Part shown: in pieces, positions 15,096 through 24,100 of the stretch
Layout: the number at the start of each line of letters is the position of its first letter
Position numbering within the stretch: the stretch's first letter is position 1
Source of the DNA: SURF-13 sp041695325
Lineage (GTDB): Bacteria; Pseudomonadota; Gammaproteobacteria; SURF-13
DNA length: 47,587 bases
Direction of reading: 5' to 3'
NCBI GenBank assembly: GCA_041695325.1
Contig: JBGFRC010000040.1
Span: 1-47,587 of the forward strand
Position numbers and translations under genes: made by a program
Notes under the pieces: generated by a model
Seen by the model: the letters and a program-made list of their open reading frames with translations, nothing else
Database searches by the model: none
What the model was told of the DNA's origin: nothing

Positions 15096-15902
15096 GTGAA
15101 AAATACCCACCCAGCTGCGCCAGTGGTGATGGTTTTCGCCGGCCATGATCCGAGTGGCGGCGCGGGCATACAGGCGGATATCGAGGCTCTGGCCAGCCAG
15201 GGTTGCATTGCCGCGCCTGTAGTGACGGCCATCACCGCGCAAAATACGCGCGGCGTAAAGGATTATCAAATCCTGGACACCGCACTGGTCATCGAGCAGG
15301 CGCGCGCGGTGCTGGAGGACATGCCGATAGCGGCGTTCAAGATCGGCATGCTGGGCGGCCACCTGATCGCCGAGGCGGTGCATACCCTGCTGGTGCAACA
15401 CCCGCCTGCGCCGGTGGTGCTGGACCCGGTGCTGGCGTCCGGATCGGGCCGGAGTCTGTCTGACGAGGCGTTGCAGGAAGTGATGGTTTCGCTGTTATTG
15501 CCGCTTACCACCGTGCTCACTCCTAACAGCCTGGAGGCGCGCCGGTTTGCACCCTCCGCCGACAGTCTGGATGCCTGCGCGCAGCAGCTCATGGAATACG
15601 GCTGCGACTATGTGCTCATCACCGGCGCGCATGAGCGCACGCCGGATGTGGTGAATACCCTGTACGGCAACCGGCGCCGCTTGCGGTCATTTAATTGGGA
15701 GCGTCTGCCGGGAAGTTATCACGGCTCCGGCTGCACCCTGGCCTCGGCCATCGCGGGATTGCTGGCGCAGGGCAACGAGCCGCTCAGCGCCGTGGATGAA
15801 GCGCAGCGCTACGTCTGGGAGACGTTGAACCGAGCGCATCGTGTCGGCAAGGGTCAGGCGCTGCCCAACCGGTTTTATTGGGCGCATGCGGCCAGGAAAT
15901 AA
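15096..15902 (+). CDS. thiD: Hydroxymethylpyrimidine (phosphate) kinase
   Basis: Ribokinase-fold enzyme that phosphorylates HMP and HMP-P to HMP-PP for thiamine synthesis. 268 residues; substrate motif FAGHDPSGGAGIQADI near 14-29, VLDPVLASGSG in the centre and the anion hole/ATP motif GSGCTLASAIA near 211-221. It starts with GTG at 15096. The thiE gene follows within a few bases, so they form an operon. No TPP riboswitch is visible upstream. Confidence 0.93.
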   Translation: MKNTHPAAPVVMVFAGHDPSGGAGIQADIEALASQGCIAAPVVTAITAQNTRGVKDYQILDTALVIEQARAVLEDMPIAAFKIGMLGGHLIAEAVHTLLVQHPPAPVVLDPVLASGSGRSLSDEALQEVMVSLLLPLTTVLTPNSLEARRFAPSADSLDACAQQLMEYGCDYVLITGAHERTPDVVNTLYGNRRRLRSFNWERLPGSYHGSGCTLASAIAGLLAQGNEPLSAVDEAQRYVWETLNRAHRVGKGQALPNRFYWAHAARK

Positions 15903-15908
15903 CCCGTG

Positions 15909-16580
15909 ATGAAAGCCACGGCGGTTGCGGAGCATGCGCCGTTATTGAGCGGCCTGTACGCCATTGCCGACCGGACGCTGATTCCCGGCGCGCAGCTTGT
16001 TGAACGGTCTAAGTCGGCGCTGCAAGGCGGCGCAGCACTGCTGCAATACCGCGCCAAGCGCGTCGGCGCAGCGCAACGCGAAGCGGAGGCGCGTGCGCTG
16101 CTCACGTTATGCTGTGCCTATGGCGTGCCCTTGATCGTGAATGACGACGTGGCACTAGCCAAAACCGTGGGCGCGCATGGCGTGCATCTGGGCGCGGAAG
16201 ACAGCGTACTGTCCGCGGCGCGGGCGGCGCTGGGGCCGCGCGCCATCCTTGGCGTATCCTGTTACAACTCGCTGACACGCGCGCTGGAAGCGGAAAAAGA
16301 AGGCGCAGATTACGTCGCGTTTGGACGTTTCTTCCCCTCGCGCACCAAACCCGATGCGGTGCAGGCGGATGTCGAATTACTGCGCGCGGCGAGAAAAAAG
16401 CTGCGCCTGCCCATCGCGGCGATAGGCGGCATCACGCCGCAAAATGGTGCGCTGCTGGTGGAGGCGGGCGCGGACATGCTGGCGGTGATACATGGCGTAT
16501 TCGGCGCGCACGACATCCGCGCCGCTATGCAGAGTTATACAACACTTTTCAGAAGGAAAAAAAATGATCCGGTCACATGA
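15909..16580 (+). CDS. thiE: Thiamine-phosphate synthase
   Basis: Couples HMP-PP with the thiazole phosphate to give thiamine phosphate. TIM-barrel of about 223 residues with the substrate motifs LLQYRAKR, IVNDDVALA, GVHLGAEDS, SCYNSL and IAAIGGITPQN. ATG 15909 is taken as the start; GTG 15906 is directly in front. Its last 17 bases overlap the start of hemL. Confidence 0.92.
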   Translation: MKATAVAEHAPLLSGLYAIADRTLIPGAQLVERSKSALQGGAALLQYRAKRVGAAQREAEARALLTLCCAYGVPLIVNDDVALAKTVGAHGVHLGAEDSVLSAARAALGPRAILGVSCYNSLTRALEAEKEGADYVAFGRFFPSRTKPDAVQADVELLRAARKKLRLPIAAIGGITPQNGALLVEAGADMLAVIHGVFGAHDIRAAMQSYTTLFRRKKNDPVT

Positions 16581-17844
16581 GCTTTTTATCAAGGCGCAGC
16601 AGCGCATCCCAGGCGGAGTGAATTCGCCGGTGCGCGCGTTCCGCGGCGTGGGCGGCGAGCCGGTATTCTTTAAACGCGGAGAAGGCGCGTATCTGATAGA
16701 CGAGGACGGCAAGCGCTATATTGATTACGTCGCCTCCTGGGGGCCGATGATCGCCGGGCATGCGCACCCTGCGGTGGTTGAGGCGGTGCAGAAAGCCGCA
16801 GCCCAAAGTCTGGGCTTCGGCGCGCCCACCGCCATCGAAGTGGAAATGGCGGAGAAGATATGCGCGCTCATGCCCTCTATTGAAATGGTGCGCCTGGTCA
16901 GCTCTGGCACCGAGGCGACCATGACCGCGCTGCGCCTCGCGCGCGGCTACACCGGACGCGACAAGATCGTCAAATTCGAAGGCTGCTATCACGGCCACTC
17001 CGACTCGCTGCTCATCAAGGCCGGCTCCGGCGCGCTCACCCTCGGCGTGCCGACCTCGCCCGGAGTGCCCGCGGCGCTGGCGCAGCATACGCTGACCTTG
17101 GATTACAACGACCTGGAGCAGGTGCGCGCGGCGTTCAAGCAGCACGGCAAGGACATCGCCTGCGTCATCGTCGAACCGGTGGCGGGCAACATGAACTGCG
17201 TGCCGCCTGTGCCGGGATTCTTGCAGGGTCTGCGTGAATTATGCGACCAGTACGGCAGCGTGCTGATTTTTGACGAAGTGATGACCGGCTTCCGTGTGGC
17301 GCTGGGGGGAGCGCAACAGGTGTACGGCGTGCAGCCCGACCTCACCACGCTGGGCAAGGTGATCGGCGGCGGCCTGCCGGTGGCCGCGTTCGGCGGGCGC
17401 AGGGAGATCATGCAAAAAATCGCCCCGCTGGGGCCGGTGTATCAGGCGGGCACCTTGTCCGGCAATCCGGTGGCGCTCGCCGCGGGCCTCGCCACGCTCA
17501 AGCTGATCGAACAACCGGAGTTTTTTACTCGCCTGTCCGCAATCACGCAACGCTTCACCGAAGGCATGGCGCAGCGCGCCAGGCGGGCGAGCATTCCGTT
17601 CGCCACCAATCAGGTGGGCGGCATGTTCGGCTTGTTTTTCACCGAGGCGCCTGAAGTGCGTAATTTCGCCCGGGTCATGGCGTGCAACGTGGAGCGCTTC
17701 AAGAAATTTTTTCATGGAATGCGGGAGCAGGGCGTATACCTCGCCCCCTCCGCCTTCGAGGCGGGCTTTGTCTCGAGTGCCCACGGCGACGAGGAGCTCG
17801 CCGCCACGTTCGCCGCGGCGGAAAAGGTATTTCCCACACTTTAA
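16564..17844 (+). CDS. hemL: Glutamate-1-semialdehyde 2,1-aminomutase
   Basis: PLP enzyme making 5-aminolevulinate in the C5 haem pathway. 426 residues from ATG 16564, chosen for the AAGGA 6 nt upstream and the family N-terminus (RSHELFIKAQQRIPGGVNSP). PLP lysine in TLGKVIGGGLPVAAF; other sites in SSGTEATMTALRLARG and FDEVMTGFR. It starts inside the end of thiE and is followed 9 nt later by ffh. Confidence 0.96.
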   Translation: MIRSHELFIKAQQRIPGGVNSPVRAFRGVGGEPVFFKRGEGAYLIDEDGKRYIDYVASWGPMIAGHAHPAVVEAVQKAAAQSLGFGAPTAIEVEMAEKICALMPSIEMVRLVSSGTEATMTALRLARGYTGRDKIVKFEGCYHGHSDSLLIKAGSGALTLGVPTSPGVPAALAQHTLTLDYNDLEQVRAAFKQHGKDIACVIVEPVAGNMNCVPPVPGFLQGLRELCDQYGSVLIFDEVMTGFRVALGGAQQVYGVQPDLTTLGKVIGGGLPVAAFGGRREIMQKIAPLGPVYQAGTLSGNPVALAAGLATLKLIEQPEFFTRLSAITQRFTEGMAQRARRASIPFATNQVGGMFGLFFTEAPEVRNFARVMACNVERFKKFFHGMREQGVYLAPSAFEAGFVSSAHGDEELAATFAAAEKVFPTL

Positions 17845-17853
17845 AGAGCCGCC

Positions 17854-19203
17854 ATGTTTGACGCATTGACTGAACGCCTGGCGCGCACGCTGAAAACTCT
17901 GCACGGCCAGGCGCGCTTAAGCGAAGACAATATCAAGGACGCCCTGCGTGAGGTGCGCGTAGCCCTGCTTGAAGCCGACGTCGCCTTGCCCGTGGTGCGC
18001 GACTTCATCGAACGCGTGCGCGCGCGCGCCGTGGGGCAGGAAGTGATGCAGAGCCTCAATCCCGGCCAGATGCTCATCAAGACGGTGCAGGAGGAACTTA
18101 CCGCGCTCATGGGTGAGCGCTGCGCGGAGCTTGCGCTCAACGTCGCGCCGCCCGCAGTGATCCTGATGGCTGGTTTGCAGGGCGCTGGCAAAACCACCAC
18201 TGCGGCCAAGCTCGCGCGCTGGTTGCAGGAACGCAAGAAAAAATCCGTGCTGCTGGTGAGCGCCGACGTTTATCGTCCGGCCGCCATCGAACAACTGCGC
18301 GTGCTTGCCGCCGAGACAGGCGCAAGATTTTTCCCCTGCGCCACTGACCAAGACCCCGTGCACATCGCGCAAGCGGCCATTCAGCACGCGCGCACTCAAT
18401 TCATAGACGTGGTTATCATAGACAGCGCCGGCCGCCTGCACGTGGATGACGTTATGATGGATGAAATCAAACACCTGCATCAGGCCGCGCAGCCGGTGGA
18501 GACCCTGTTTGTGGTGGACAGCATGACCGGTCAGGACGCCGTCCACAGCTCCGCCGCGTTTAACGCCGCGCTACCCCTGACCGGTGTCATCCTCACCAAG
18601 GCCGATGGCGACGCGCGCGGCGGCGCGGCACTGTCCGTGCGCCACGTGACCGGCAAGCCCATCAAGTTCCTCGGCGTAGGCGAGAAAATCACGGCGCTGG
18701 AGGCTTTTCATCCCGAGCGCGTCGCCTCGCGCATTCTGGGCATGGGCGACGTGCTGGGCCTGATCGAGGAGGCGGAGAAAAATCTCGATAAGCAGCAGGT
18801 GGAGAAAATCGCCGCCAAACTCAAGAAGGGCAAGGGCTTCGACCTCACCGATTTTCGTGACCAGTTGCGCCAGATACGCAGCATGGGCGGCGTGGGGAGT
18901 TTGATGGACAGGCTGCCCGGCATGGGGCAGGTGCCGGAAGCGGTGAAAAATCAAATAAACAACCAGGACACGCGCCGCCAGGAGGCCATCATCAACTCCA
19001 TGACGCCGGAGGAGCGGCGCAGGCCGGAACTCCTCAACGGCTCGCGCAAACGCCGCATCGCCGCCGGCTCCGGCACCCAGGTGCAGGACGTGAACCGTCT
19101 GCTCAAGCAATTCGAGCAGATGCAGCGCATGATGAAACAGATGTCCCAGGGCGGCGGGATGGCCAGGATGCTGCGCGCCTTCAAGGGGCGGTTGCCGGTT
19201 TAA
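17854..19203 (+). CDS. ffh: Signal recognition particle GTPase
   Basis: Protein component of SRP, targeting nascent inner-membrane proteins to FtsY and SecYEG. N domain (1-90), G domain with P-loop GLQGAGKT (107-114), DSAGRLHVD and TKADGDARGG, then the methionine-rich M domain (about 300-449) with FEQMQRMMKQMSQGGGMARM binding 4.5S RNA and signal peptides. 449 residues, usual length. Confidence 0.97.
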   Translation: MFDALTERLARTLKTLHGQARLSEDNIKDALREVRVALLEADVALPVVRDFIERVRARAVGQEVMQSLNPGQMLIKTVQEELTALMGERCAELALNVAPPAVILMAGLQGAGKTTTAAKLARWLQERKKKSVLLVSADVYRPAAIEQLRVLAAETGARFFPCATDQDPVHIAQAAIQHARTQFIDVVIIDSAGRLHVDDVMMDEIKHLHQAAQPVETLFVVDSMTGQDAVHSSAAFNAALPLTGVILTKADGDARGGAALSVRHVTGKPIKFLGVGEKITALEAFHPERVASRILGMGDVLGLIEEAEKNLDKQQVEKIAAKLKKGKGFDLTDFRDQLRQIRSMGGVGSLMDRLPGMGQVPEAVKNQINNQDTRRQEAIINSMTPEERRRPELLNGSRKRRIAAGSGTQVQDVNRLLKQFEQMQRMMKQMSQGGGMARMLRAFKGRLPV

Positions 19204-19213
19204 AAATGCCCGC

Positions 19214-19242
19214 TTGACACCTCCAGGGGCAGTGATTAGCCT
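19214..19242 (+). promoter_or_regulatory. Possible promoter before the NfeD/slipin pair
   Basis: A consensus TTGACA (19214-19219) is followed after 17 nt by TAGCCT (19237-19242). The -10 is weak, so this is tentative. Confidence 0.4.
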
Positions 19243-19313
19243 GTCTGAAAGGGGTGCATGTGTCCCGTGGGCGCCTGAGCAGTATGGATTTCCTCAGTAC
19301 AGGAGGGTATCTG

Positions 19314-20666
19314 GTGAGACTGAATGAATCCGTGCGCCGCCTGATCGGGTTACTGGCGCTTTGGCTGGCTCCGGCGCTGGCCTGGTCCGCGCCGGTCATG
19401 CTGCTCAAGCTGGAGGGCGGAATTGGTCCCGCCAGCGCCGATTATGTGACGCGCGGGCTCGAGCACGCGGCGCAAGAGGGCGCTCAACTCGTGGTGTTGC
19501 GCTTGGACACTCCGGGCGGTCTGGATACCTCCATGCGCGAGATCATCAAGGCCATCCTCGCCTCCCCGGTGCCGGTGGCAAGCTACGTCGCGCCCGGCGG
19601 CGCACGCGCCGCCAGCGCCGGCACTTATATCCTTTACGCCAGCCACATTGCCGCCATGGCGCCCGGCACCAATCTGGGCGCCGCCACTCCGGTGGCTGTT
19701 GGCGCGCCCGGCATCGGGCCGCCGCCGAAAAAACCGGGGGACGAGCAAGCCCCCGCCCCTGCGCCCAAAAACGCCCAGGAGGAAAAGGCGGTGCATGACG
19801 CCGCCGCCTACATTCGCGGGCTCGCCCAGTTGCGCGGGCGCAATGCCGAATGGGCGGAGCGGGCGGTGCGCGAGGCGGTCAGCCTGTCCGCGACCGAGGC
19901 CTTGCAGCTCAACGTGATTGACTATATCGCGGACGATCTCGCCCATCTGCTGAAACAACTGGACGGCAGGAAAATTGAATTGGCGCGCGGCGTTGAGATC
20001 ACGCTTGCCACCGCTGAAGCGCCCAGCATCAGTTACGAACCCGACTGGCGCACCCGCTTCCTGTCGGTGATCACCGATCCCAGCGTCGCGCTGATTTTGA
20101 TGATGATCGGTATTTACGGCCTGATCTTCGAATTCTACAATCCCGGTTTCGGGGTGCCGGGCGTGGTGGGCGCCATCTGCCTGCTGCTCGGGCTGTACGC
20201 CTTGCACCTGTTGCCGGTGAATTATGCCGGCCTTGCGCTCATCCTGCTCGGCATCGTCTTCATGGTGGCCGAGGTCATCACCCCCGCCTTCGGCGCATTG
20301 GGCTTGGGAGGCGTGGTCGCTTTTGTCATCGGCGCCGTGATTCTGATTGACACCGATGTGCCCGGCTTCGGCATTCCCCTTTCCCTGATCATCGTCCTCG
20401 GCGTCAGCAGCGCGCTGATCATCGCCGCCATCGTTGGGCTTGCGCTCAAGGCGCGCCAGCGGCCGGTGGTGAGCGGGGGCGAGGAGATCATCGGCAGCGA
20501 AGGCGAAGTGCTCACCTGCGAACACGGACAATGCTGGGCGCGCGTGCACAGCGAGCTCTGGCGCGTGCAGAGCGCGGAACAACTGGCGCCGGGGTTGCGC
20601 GTCAGGGTCACCGGGATGGATGGGCTGATTCTTACCGTTACACCTGTTGCAACAAAAGGAGAATGA
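19314..20666 (+). CDS. NfeD-family membrane-bound ClpP-class serine protease
   Basis: Full-length NfeD: periplasmic ClpP-like protease domain, a four-helix membrane segment (about 250-390) and a C-terminal OB-fold (GSEGEVLTCEHGQCWARVHS). GTG 19314 is chosen because AGGAGGG lies 7 nt upstream and a clean signal peptide follows (IGLLALWLAPALAWSAP); ATG 19284 and upstream starts are open. The protease motifs are LDTPGGLDTS and RAASAGTYILYASH with the serine in SAGT. It works with the adjacent slipin, which in characterised pairs is its substrate or regulator; their genes are 2 nt apart. Confidence 0.88.
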   Translation: MRLNESVRRLIGLLALWLAPALAWSAPVMLLKLEGGIGPASADYVTRGLEHAAQEGAQLVVLRLDTPGGLDTSMREIIKAILASPVPVASYVAPGGARAASAGTYILYASHIAAMAPGTNLGAATPVAVGAPGIGPPPKKPGDEQAPAPAPKNAQEEKAVHDAAAYIRGLAQLRGRNAEWAERAVREAVSLSATEALQLNVIDYIADDLAHLLKQLDGRKIELARGVEITLATAEAPSISYEPDWRTRFLSVITDPSVALILMMIGIYGLIFEFYNPGFGVPGVVGAICLLLGLYALHLLPVNYAGLALILLGIVFMVAEVITPAFGALGLGGVVAFVIGAVILIDTDVPGFGIPLSLIIVLGVSSALIIAAIVGLALKARQRPVVSGGEEIIGSEGEVLTCEHGQCWARVHSELWRVQSAEQLAPGLRVRVTGMDGLILTVTPVATKGE

Positions 20667-20668
20667 TT

Positions 20669-21430
20669 ATGGAATTCAATTTCGGCTTCACAGTTTTGCT
20701 TTTCCTGCTTATCGCGCTCGTCGTTTCTTCTTTGCGCGTCCTGCGAGAATACGAACGCGGCGTCATATTCCAACTGGGCCGGTTCTGGAAGGTCAAGGGC
20801 CCCGGCCTCATCATCGTCATCCCCGGCATTCAACAAATGGTGCGCGTGGATCTGCGCACCGTGGTGTTTGACGTGCCCAGCCAGGACGTGATTTCACGCG
20901 ATAACGTTTCGGTCAAGGTCAATGCCGTGGTGTATTTCCGGGTGGTAGACCCGCAGCGCGCCATCATCCAGGTGGAAGACTACCTCAGCGCCACCAGCCA
21001 GCTTGCCCAGACCACCCTGCGCGCGGTGCTGGGGAAACATGAGCTGGATGAAATGCTGGCCGAGCGCGAACGGCTCAACGTGGACATCCAGCAAGTGCTC
21101 GATGCCCAGACCGACGCTTGGGGCGTCAAGGTCTCCAACGTGGAAATCAAGCACGTGGACATTGATGAATCCATGGTGCGCGCCATCGCCAAGCAAGCCG
21201 AGGCCGAACGCGAGCGCCGCGCCAAGGTGATCCACGCCGAAGGCGAACTCCAGGCTTCGGAAAAACTCCTGCATGCTGCGCAAATGCTGGCCCGCCAGCC
21301 CGAGGCCATGCAGTTGCGCTACCTGCAAACCCTGTCCGCCATTGCCGGCGACAAATCCTCGACCATCGTTTTTCCGCTGCCGGTGGATATTTTCTCCGCC
21401 CTGACTAAGGCTCGGGATTTGGGTAAGTAG
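20669..21430 (+). CDS. Slipin (SPFH/stomatin-like membrane protein)
   Basis: 253 residues: an N-terminal membrane helix (FTVLLFLLIALVVSSLRVL), then the SPFH domain (YERGVIFQLGRFWKVKGPGL, VSVKVNAVVYFRV) and a coiled-coil alanine/glutamate stretch (AKQAEAERERRAKVIHAEGE). It forms oligomeric rings organising membrane microdomains. ATG 20669 is preferred because AAAGGAG is 7 nt upstream; the ATG at 20663 overlaps the NfeD stop. The NfeD-slipin pairing is a widespread operon. Confidence 0.92.
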   Translation: MEFNFGFTVLLFLLIALVVSSLRVLREYERGVIFQLGRFWKVKGPGLIIVIPGIQQMVRVDLRTVVFDVPSQDVISRDNVSVKVNAVVYFRVVDPQRAIIQVEDYLSATSQLAQTTLRAVLGKHELDEMLAERERLNVDIQQVLDAQTDAWGVKVSNVEIKHVDIDESMVRAIAKQAEAERERRAKVIHAEGELQASEKLLHAAQMLARQPEAMQLRYLQTLSAIAGDKSSTIVFPLPVDIFSALTKARDLGK

Positions 21431-21583
21431 CGTCAGCCACGGACATAAGCGGGAGCCTTGAGGGACGCGTCCACCGGAGTGTATGAGCGGCAGGCCTTCC
21501 TTATTTTCCAAAAATCCGGTAAAATCTAATATTTAATTTCGCAGCAGGCCCGCTCAAAGCGCGGGGTTGAGGAAGGCAAGAAT

Positions 21584-21826
21584 ATGGTAACCATACGACT
21601 GGCACGCGGCGGCGCGAAGAAGCGGCCGTTTTACAGCATCGTCGTCGCCGACAGCCGACGCGCCCTGGGCGGGCGCTATATCGAGCGCGTGGGGTTTTTT
21701 AATCCCATTGCCAAGGCCCCGGAACCGCGTTTTTCCGTGGATCAAGAGCGGCTCAAATACTGGCTGGCGCAGGGCGCGAAAACGTCGCCGCGCGTGGCCA
21801 GCCTGATCGCGCAACAAGCCGCCTGA
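21584..21826 (+). CDS. rpsP: Ribosomal protein bS16
   Basis: 80 residues beginning MVTIRLARGGAKKRPFYSIV, the typical bS16 N-terminus, with GAGGAAGG upstream. First gene of the rpsP-rimM-trmD-rplS operon. Its stop codon overlaps the presumed start of rimM (CTGA). Confidence 0.97.
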   Translation: MVTIRLARGGAKKRPFYSIVVADSRRALGGRYIERVGFFNPIAKAPEPRFSVDQERLKYWLAQGAKTSPRVASLIAQQAA

Positions 21827-22350
21827 GCACGGCGGAGGGACAGGCCGCGCAGTTTATCAGCGTCGGCCGGATCACCGGATTATACGGTCTGCGCGGGTGG
21901 GTCAAGGTGCAATCCTATACTGCGCCCGCGGAAAACATCCTGCACTACGATACCTGGCACCTGCGCTCAAGGCAGACGCAGGAGACGTGGAGCGCGGAGC
22001 GCCTGGCGGAAGGGCGTAAACATGGCAAAGGCATCGTGGCGCGGCTTGCTTTCTGCGCCAACCAGGACGAGGCGCTGCGCTGGGTGGGGGCGGAGATCGC
22101 CGTGCAGCGCAGCCAACTCCCGGAACTGCGCGCGGGCGAATATTATTACGCCGACCTGCCGGGTCTGACGGTGGTGAATCTGGCGGGTGAGACGCTCGGC
22201 ACAGCTCAAGGGTTCCTGGAGACCGGCGCCAACGATGTGCTGGTGGTGCAGGGCGAGCGTGAGCGGCTGATTCCATTGGTGCCGCAGGTGATACAGGAAG
22301 TAGACCTCGCGCGGCGTGTGCTGCGGGTGGACTGGGACGCGGAGTTTTAA
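21823..22350 (+). CDS. rimM: Ribosome maturation factor RimM (non-canonical start)
   Basis: Assists 30S maturation by binding uS19. The N-terminal RimM barrel (FISVGRITGLYGLRGWVKVQ) and the C-terminal PRC-like barrel (YYYADLPGLTVVNLAGETLG, DVLVVQGERERLIPLVPQVI) are both complete. The only ATG/GTG/TTG in this frame is GTG 21907, which would cut off the conserved GRITGLYGLRGW motif. The frame extends up to a CTG at 21823 that overlaps the rpsP stop (CTGA) and would give 175 residues, the normal length. CTG initiation coupled to rpsP, or a sequence error in an original ATGA, are the options. Confidence 0.8.
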   Translation: MSTAEGQAAQFISVGRITGLYGLRGWVKVQSYTAPAENILHYDTWHLRSRQTQETWSAERLAEGRKHGKGIVARLAFCANQDEALRWVGAEIAVQRSQLPELRAGEYYYADLPGLTVVNLAGETLGTAQGFLETGANDVLVVQGERERLIPLVPQVIQEVDLARRVLRVDWDAEF

Positions 22351-22379
22351 CGGCGAAATCGGTCCGGGGGAATTGGCCC

Positions 22380-23126
22380 ATGGAAATCGGCATAGTCACG
22401 CTGTTTCCGGACATGATCGCCGCGTTCGCCGACTACGGCGTCACGGGCCGCGCGCTGCACGACGGACGGGTGAAGCTCCGCACGTGGAATCCGCGCGACT
22501 ATACGCACAGCGCGCACGGCAACGTGGACGACCGGCCCTACGGCGGCGGGCCCGGCATGGTGATGCAGGTGCAGCCGTTGCGCGACGCGATCACCGCGGC
22601 GCGCGCGGCGCTGGCCGCAAAACCGCGCGTGGTGTATCTCTCGCCGCAGGGCGAGCGCCTCACGCAAACGGGCGCGCGGCGGCTGGCGGGTTACGAGGGC
22701 CTGCTGCTCATCGCCGGGCGTTATGAAGGCGTGGACGAGCGCGTGATCGCCGCGCAGGTGGACGAAGAGTGCTCGATCGGCGATTACGTGCTGTCGGGCG
22801 GCGAGCTGGCGGCGCTGGTGGTGATGGACGCCGTGATCCGGTTGCTGCCCGGGGTGCTGGGGCACGAGGACTCGGCGGCGCAGGATTCGTTCATGGACGG
22901 ACTGCTGGATTATCCGCACTACACGCGCCCGGAGGAAATTGACGGGCTGCGCGTGCCGGAGGTGCTGCTGTCGGGCGATCATCGGGCCATCGCGCGCTGG
23001 CGCAAGAAGCAGGCGCTGGGCCGCACCTGGCTGCGTCGTCCCGACCTGCTGGCGGGGATGGTGCTGACGCAGGAGCAGCAGACGTTGCTAAACGAATTTA
23101 TTGAAGAATACAAAAGCGGTTTTTAA
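22380..23126 (+). CDS. trmD: tRNA (guanine-37-N1)-methyltransferase
   Basis: Trefoil-knot SAM enzyme that methylates G37 and prevents +1 frameshifting. 248 residues; the knot motifs YLSPQGERLTQTGARRL, LIAGRYEGVDERVI and SIGDYVLSGGELAALVVMDA are intact, and the C-terminal helical domain is present. Third gene of the operon, 29 nt after rimM. Confidence 0.97.
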   Translation: MEIGIVTLFPDMIAAFADYGVTGRALHDGRVKLRTWNPRDYTHSAHGNVDDRPYGGGPGMVMQVQPLRDAITAARAALAAKPRVVYLSPQGERLTQTGARRLAGYEGLLLIAGRYEGVDERVIAAQVDEECSIGDYVLSGGELAALVVMDAVIRLLPGVLGHEDSAAQDSFMDGLLDYPHYTRPEEIDGLRVPEVLLSGDHRAIARWRKKQALGRTWLRRPDLLAGMVLTQEQQTLLNEFIEEYKSGF

Positions 23127-23146
23127 GGACTCATCAGGAGCAGGAC

Positions 23147-23515
23147 ATGAACAACATCATCCAGCAACTCGAAGCCGAACAGATGACGCGCAAGGTTCCG
23201 GACTTCTCGCCGGGCGACACGGTGGTGGTGCAGATCAAGGTGAAAGAGGGCAACCGCGAGCGCTTGCAGGCCTATGAAGGTGTGGTGATCGCCAAAAGCA
23301 ACCGCGGCCTGAATTCCTCTTTCACCGTGCGCAAGATATCGCACGGCGAAGGCGTGGAGCGCGTGTTCCAGACCTACAGCCCCAGCCTGCACGAAATCAA
23401 GCTCAAGCGGCGCGGCCACGTGCGGCGCGGCAAGCTTTATTACCTGCGCGCCCTGCAGGGCAAGGAAGCGCGCATCAAGGAAAAGCTGACCACTGCGCAA
23501 GAATCCGCGGATTGA
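23147..23515 (+). CDS. rplS: Ribosomal protein bL19
   Basis: 122 residues with the family core PDFSPGDTVVVQIKVKEGNR and RAYEGVVI-type loop, AGGAGCAGG upstream. Last gene of the rpsP operon. Confidence 0.97.
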   Translation: MNNIIQQLEAEQMTRKVPDFSPGDTVVVQIKVKEGNRERLQAYEGVVIAKSNRGLNSSFTVRKISHGEGVERVFQTYSPSLHEIKLKRRGHVRRGKLYYLRALQGKEARIKEKLTTAQESAD

Positions 23516-23587
23516 GTCAGTGTCTTTCCGGAGCCTTCACCCGCTTCTTTGATGAAAGGAACCAAGCGACGGCGAGGTGAACACGCC

Positions 23588-24100
23588 GTGTCGGCGCAGC
23601 CCGGTTATCAAGCCGTGTTGGCCCTGCCCCTTGGCGGGCGCCCGCATAAACTCGGAGTGCGCATTGCGAACGGGGCGCTCACTGCGCTGGATTTTCTCCC
23701 GCATAACCATCCTGCGCTGACGCCGCGTGACGCATTGACCAGGCGTGTGGCGCGCCAGCTGCAAACGTATTTCACGCGGCCGCGCAACTCTTTTTCGCTG
23801 CCGCTCGCGCCGCGCGGCACGCCGTTCCAACAGCGCGTGTGGCGCGCGCTGCTTCAGTCCAGGCCGGGGCAGACCCTCACCTACGGCGCATTGGCCGAAC
23901 GCCTGCACACCGGTCCCCGCGCGGTGGGCAACGCCTGCTGCGCCAACCCCATTCCGGTTATTATTCCCTGCCACCGCGTGGTGGCGGCCTCCGGCTTGGG
24001 CGGTTATTCCGGTAAAACTCGTGGCGCCGCGCTTGCTTTAAAGCACAGCCTGCTGGAACATGAGCGGCGTGAACCCTGCACCGCCAGCCGTACCCTCTGA
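23588..24100 (+). CDS. ogt: Methylated-DNA-protein-cysteine methyltransferase (Ogt/MGMT)
   Basis: Suicide repair enzyme that takes alkyl groups from O6-alkylguanine. The active-site motif is IPCHRVV, with the DNA-recognition wing GTPFQQRVWRALLQSRPGQT and TYGALAERL before it. GTG 23588 is favoured because GAGGTGA lies 7 nt upstream and it gives 170 residues; ATG 23552 and TTG 23549 are open alternatives. It overlaps the start of xerD by 41 nt in another frame. Confidence 0.85.
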   Translation: MSAQPGYQAVLALPLGGRPHKLGVRIANGALTALDFLPHNHPALTPRDALTRRVARQLQTYFTRPRNSFSLPLAPRGTPFQQRVWRALLQSRPGQTLTYGALAERLHTGPRAVGNACCANPIPVIIPCHRVVAASGLGGYSGKTRGAALALKHSLLEHERREPCTASRTL

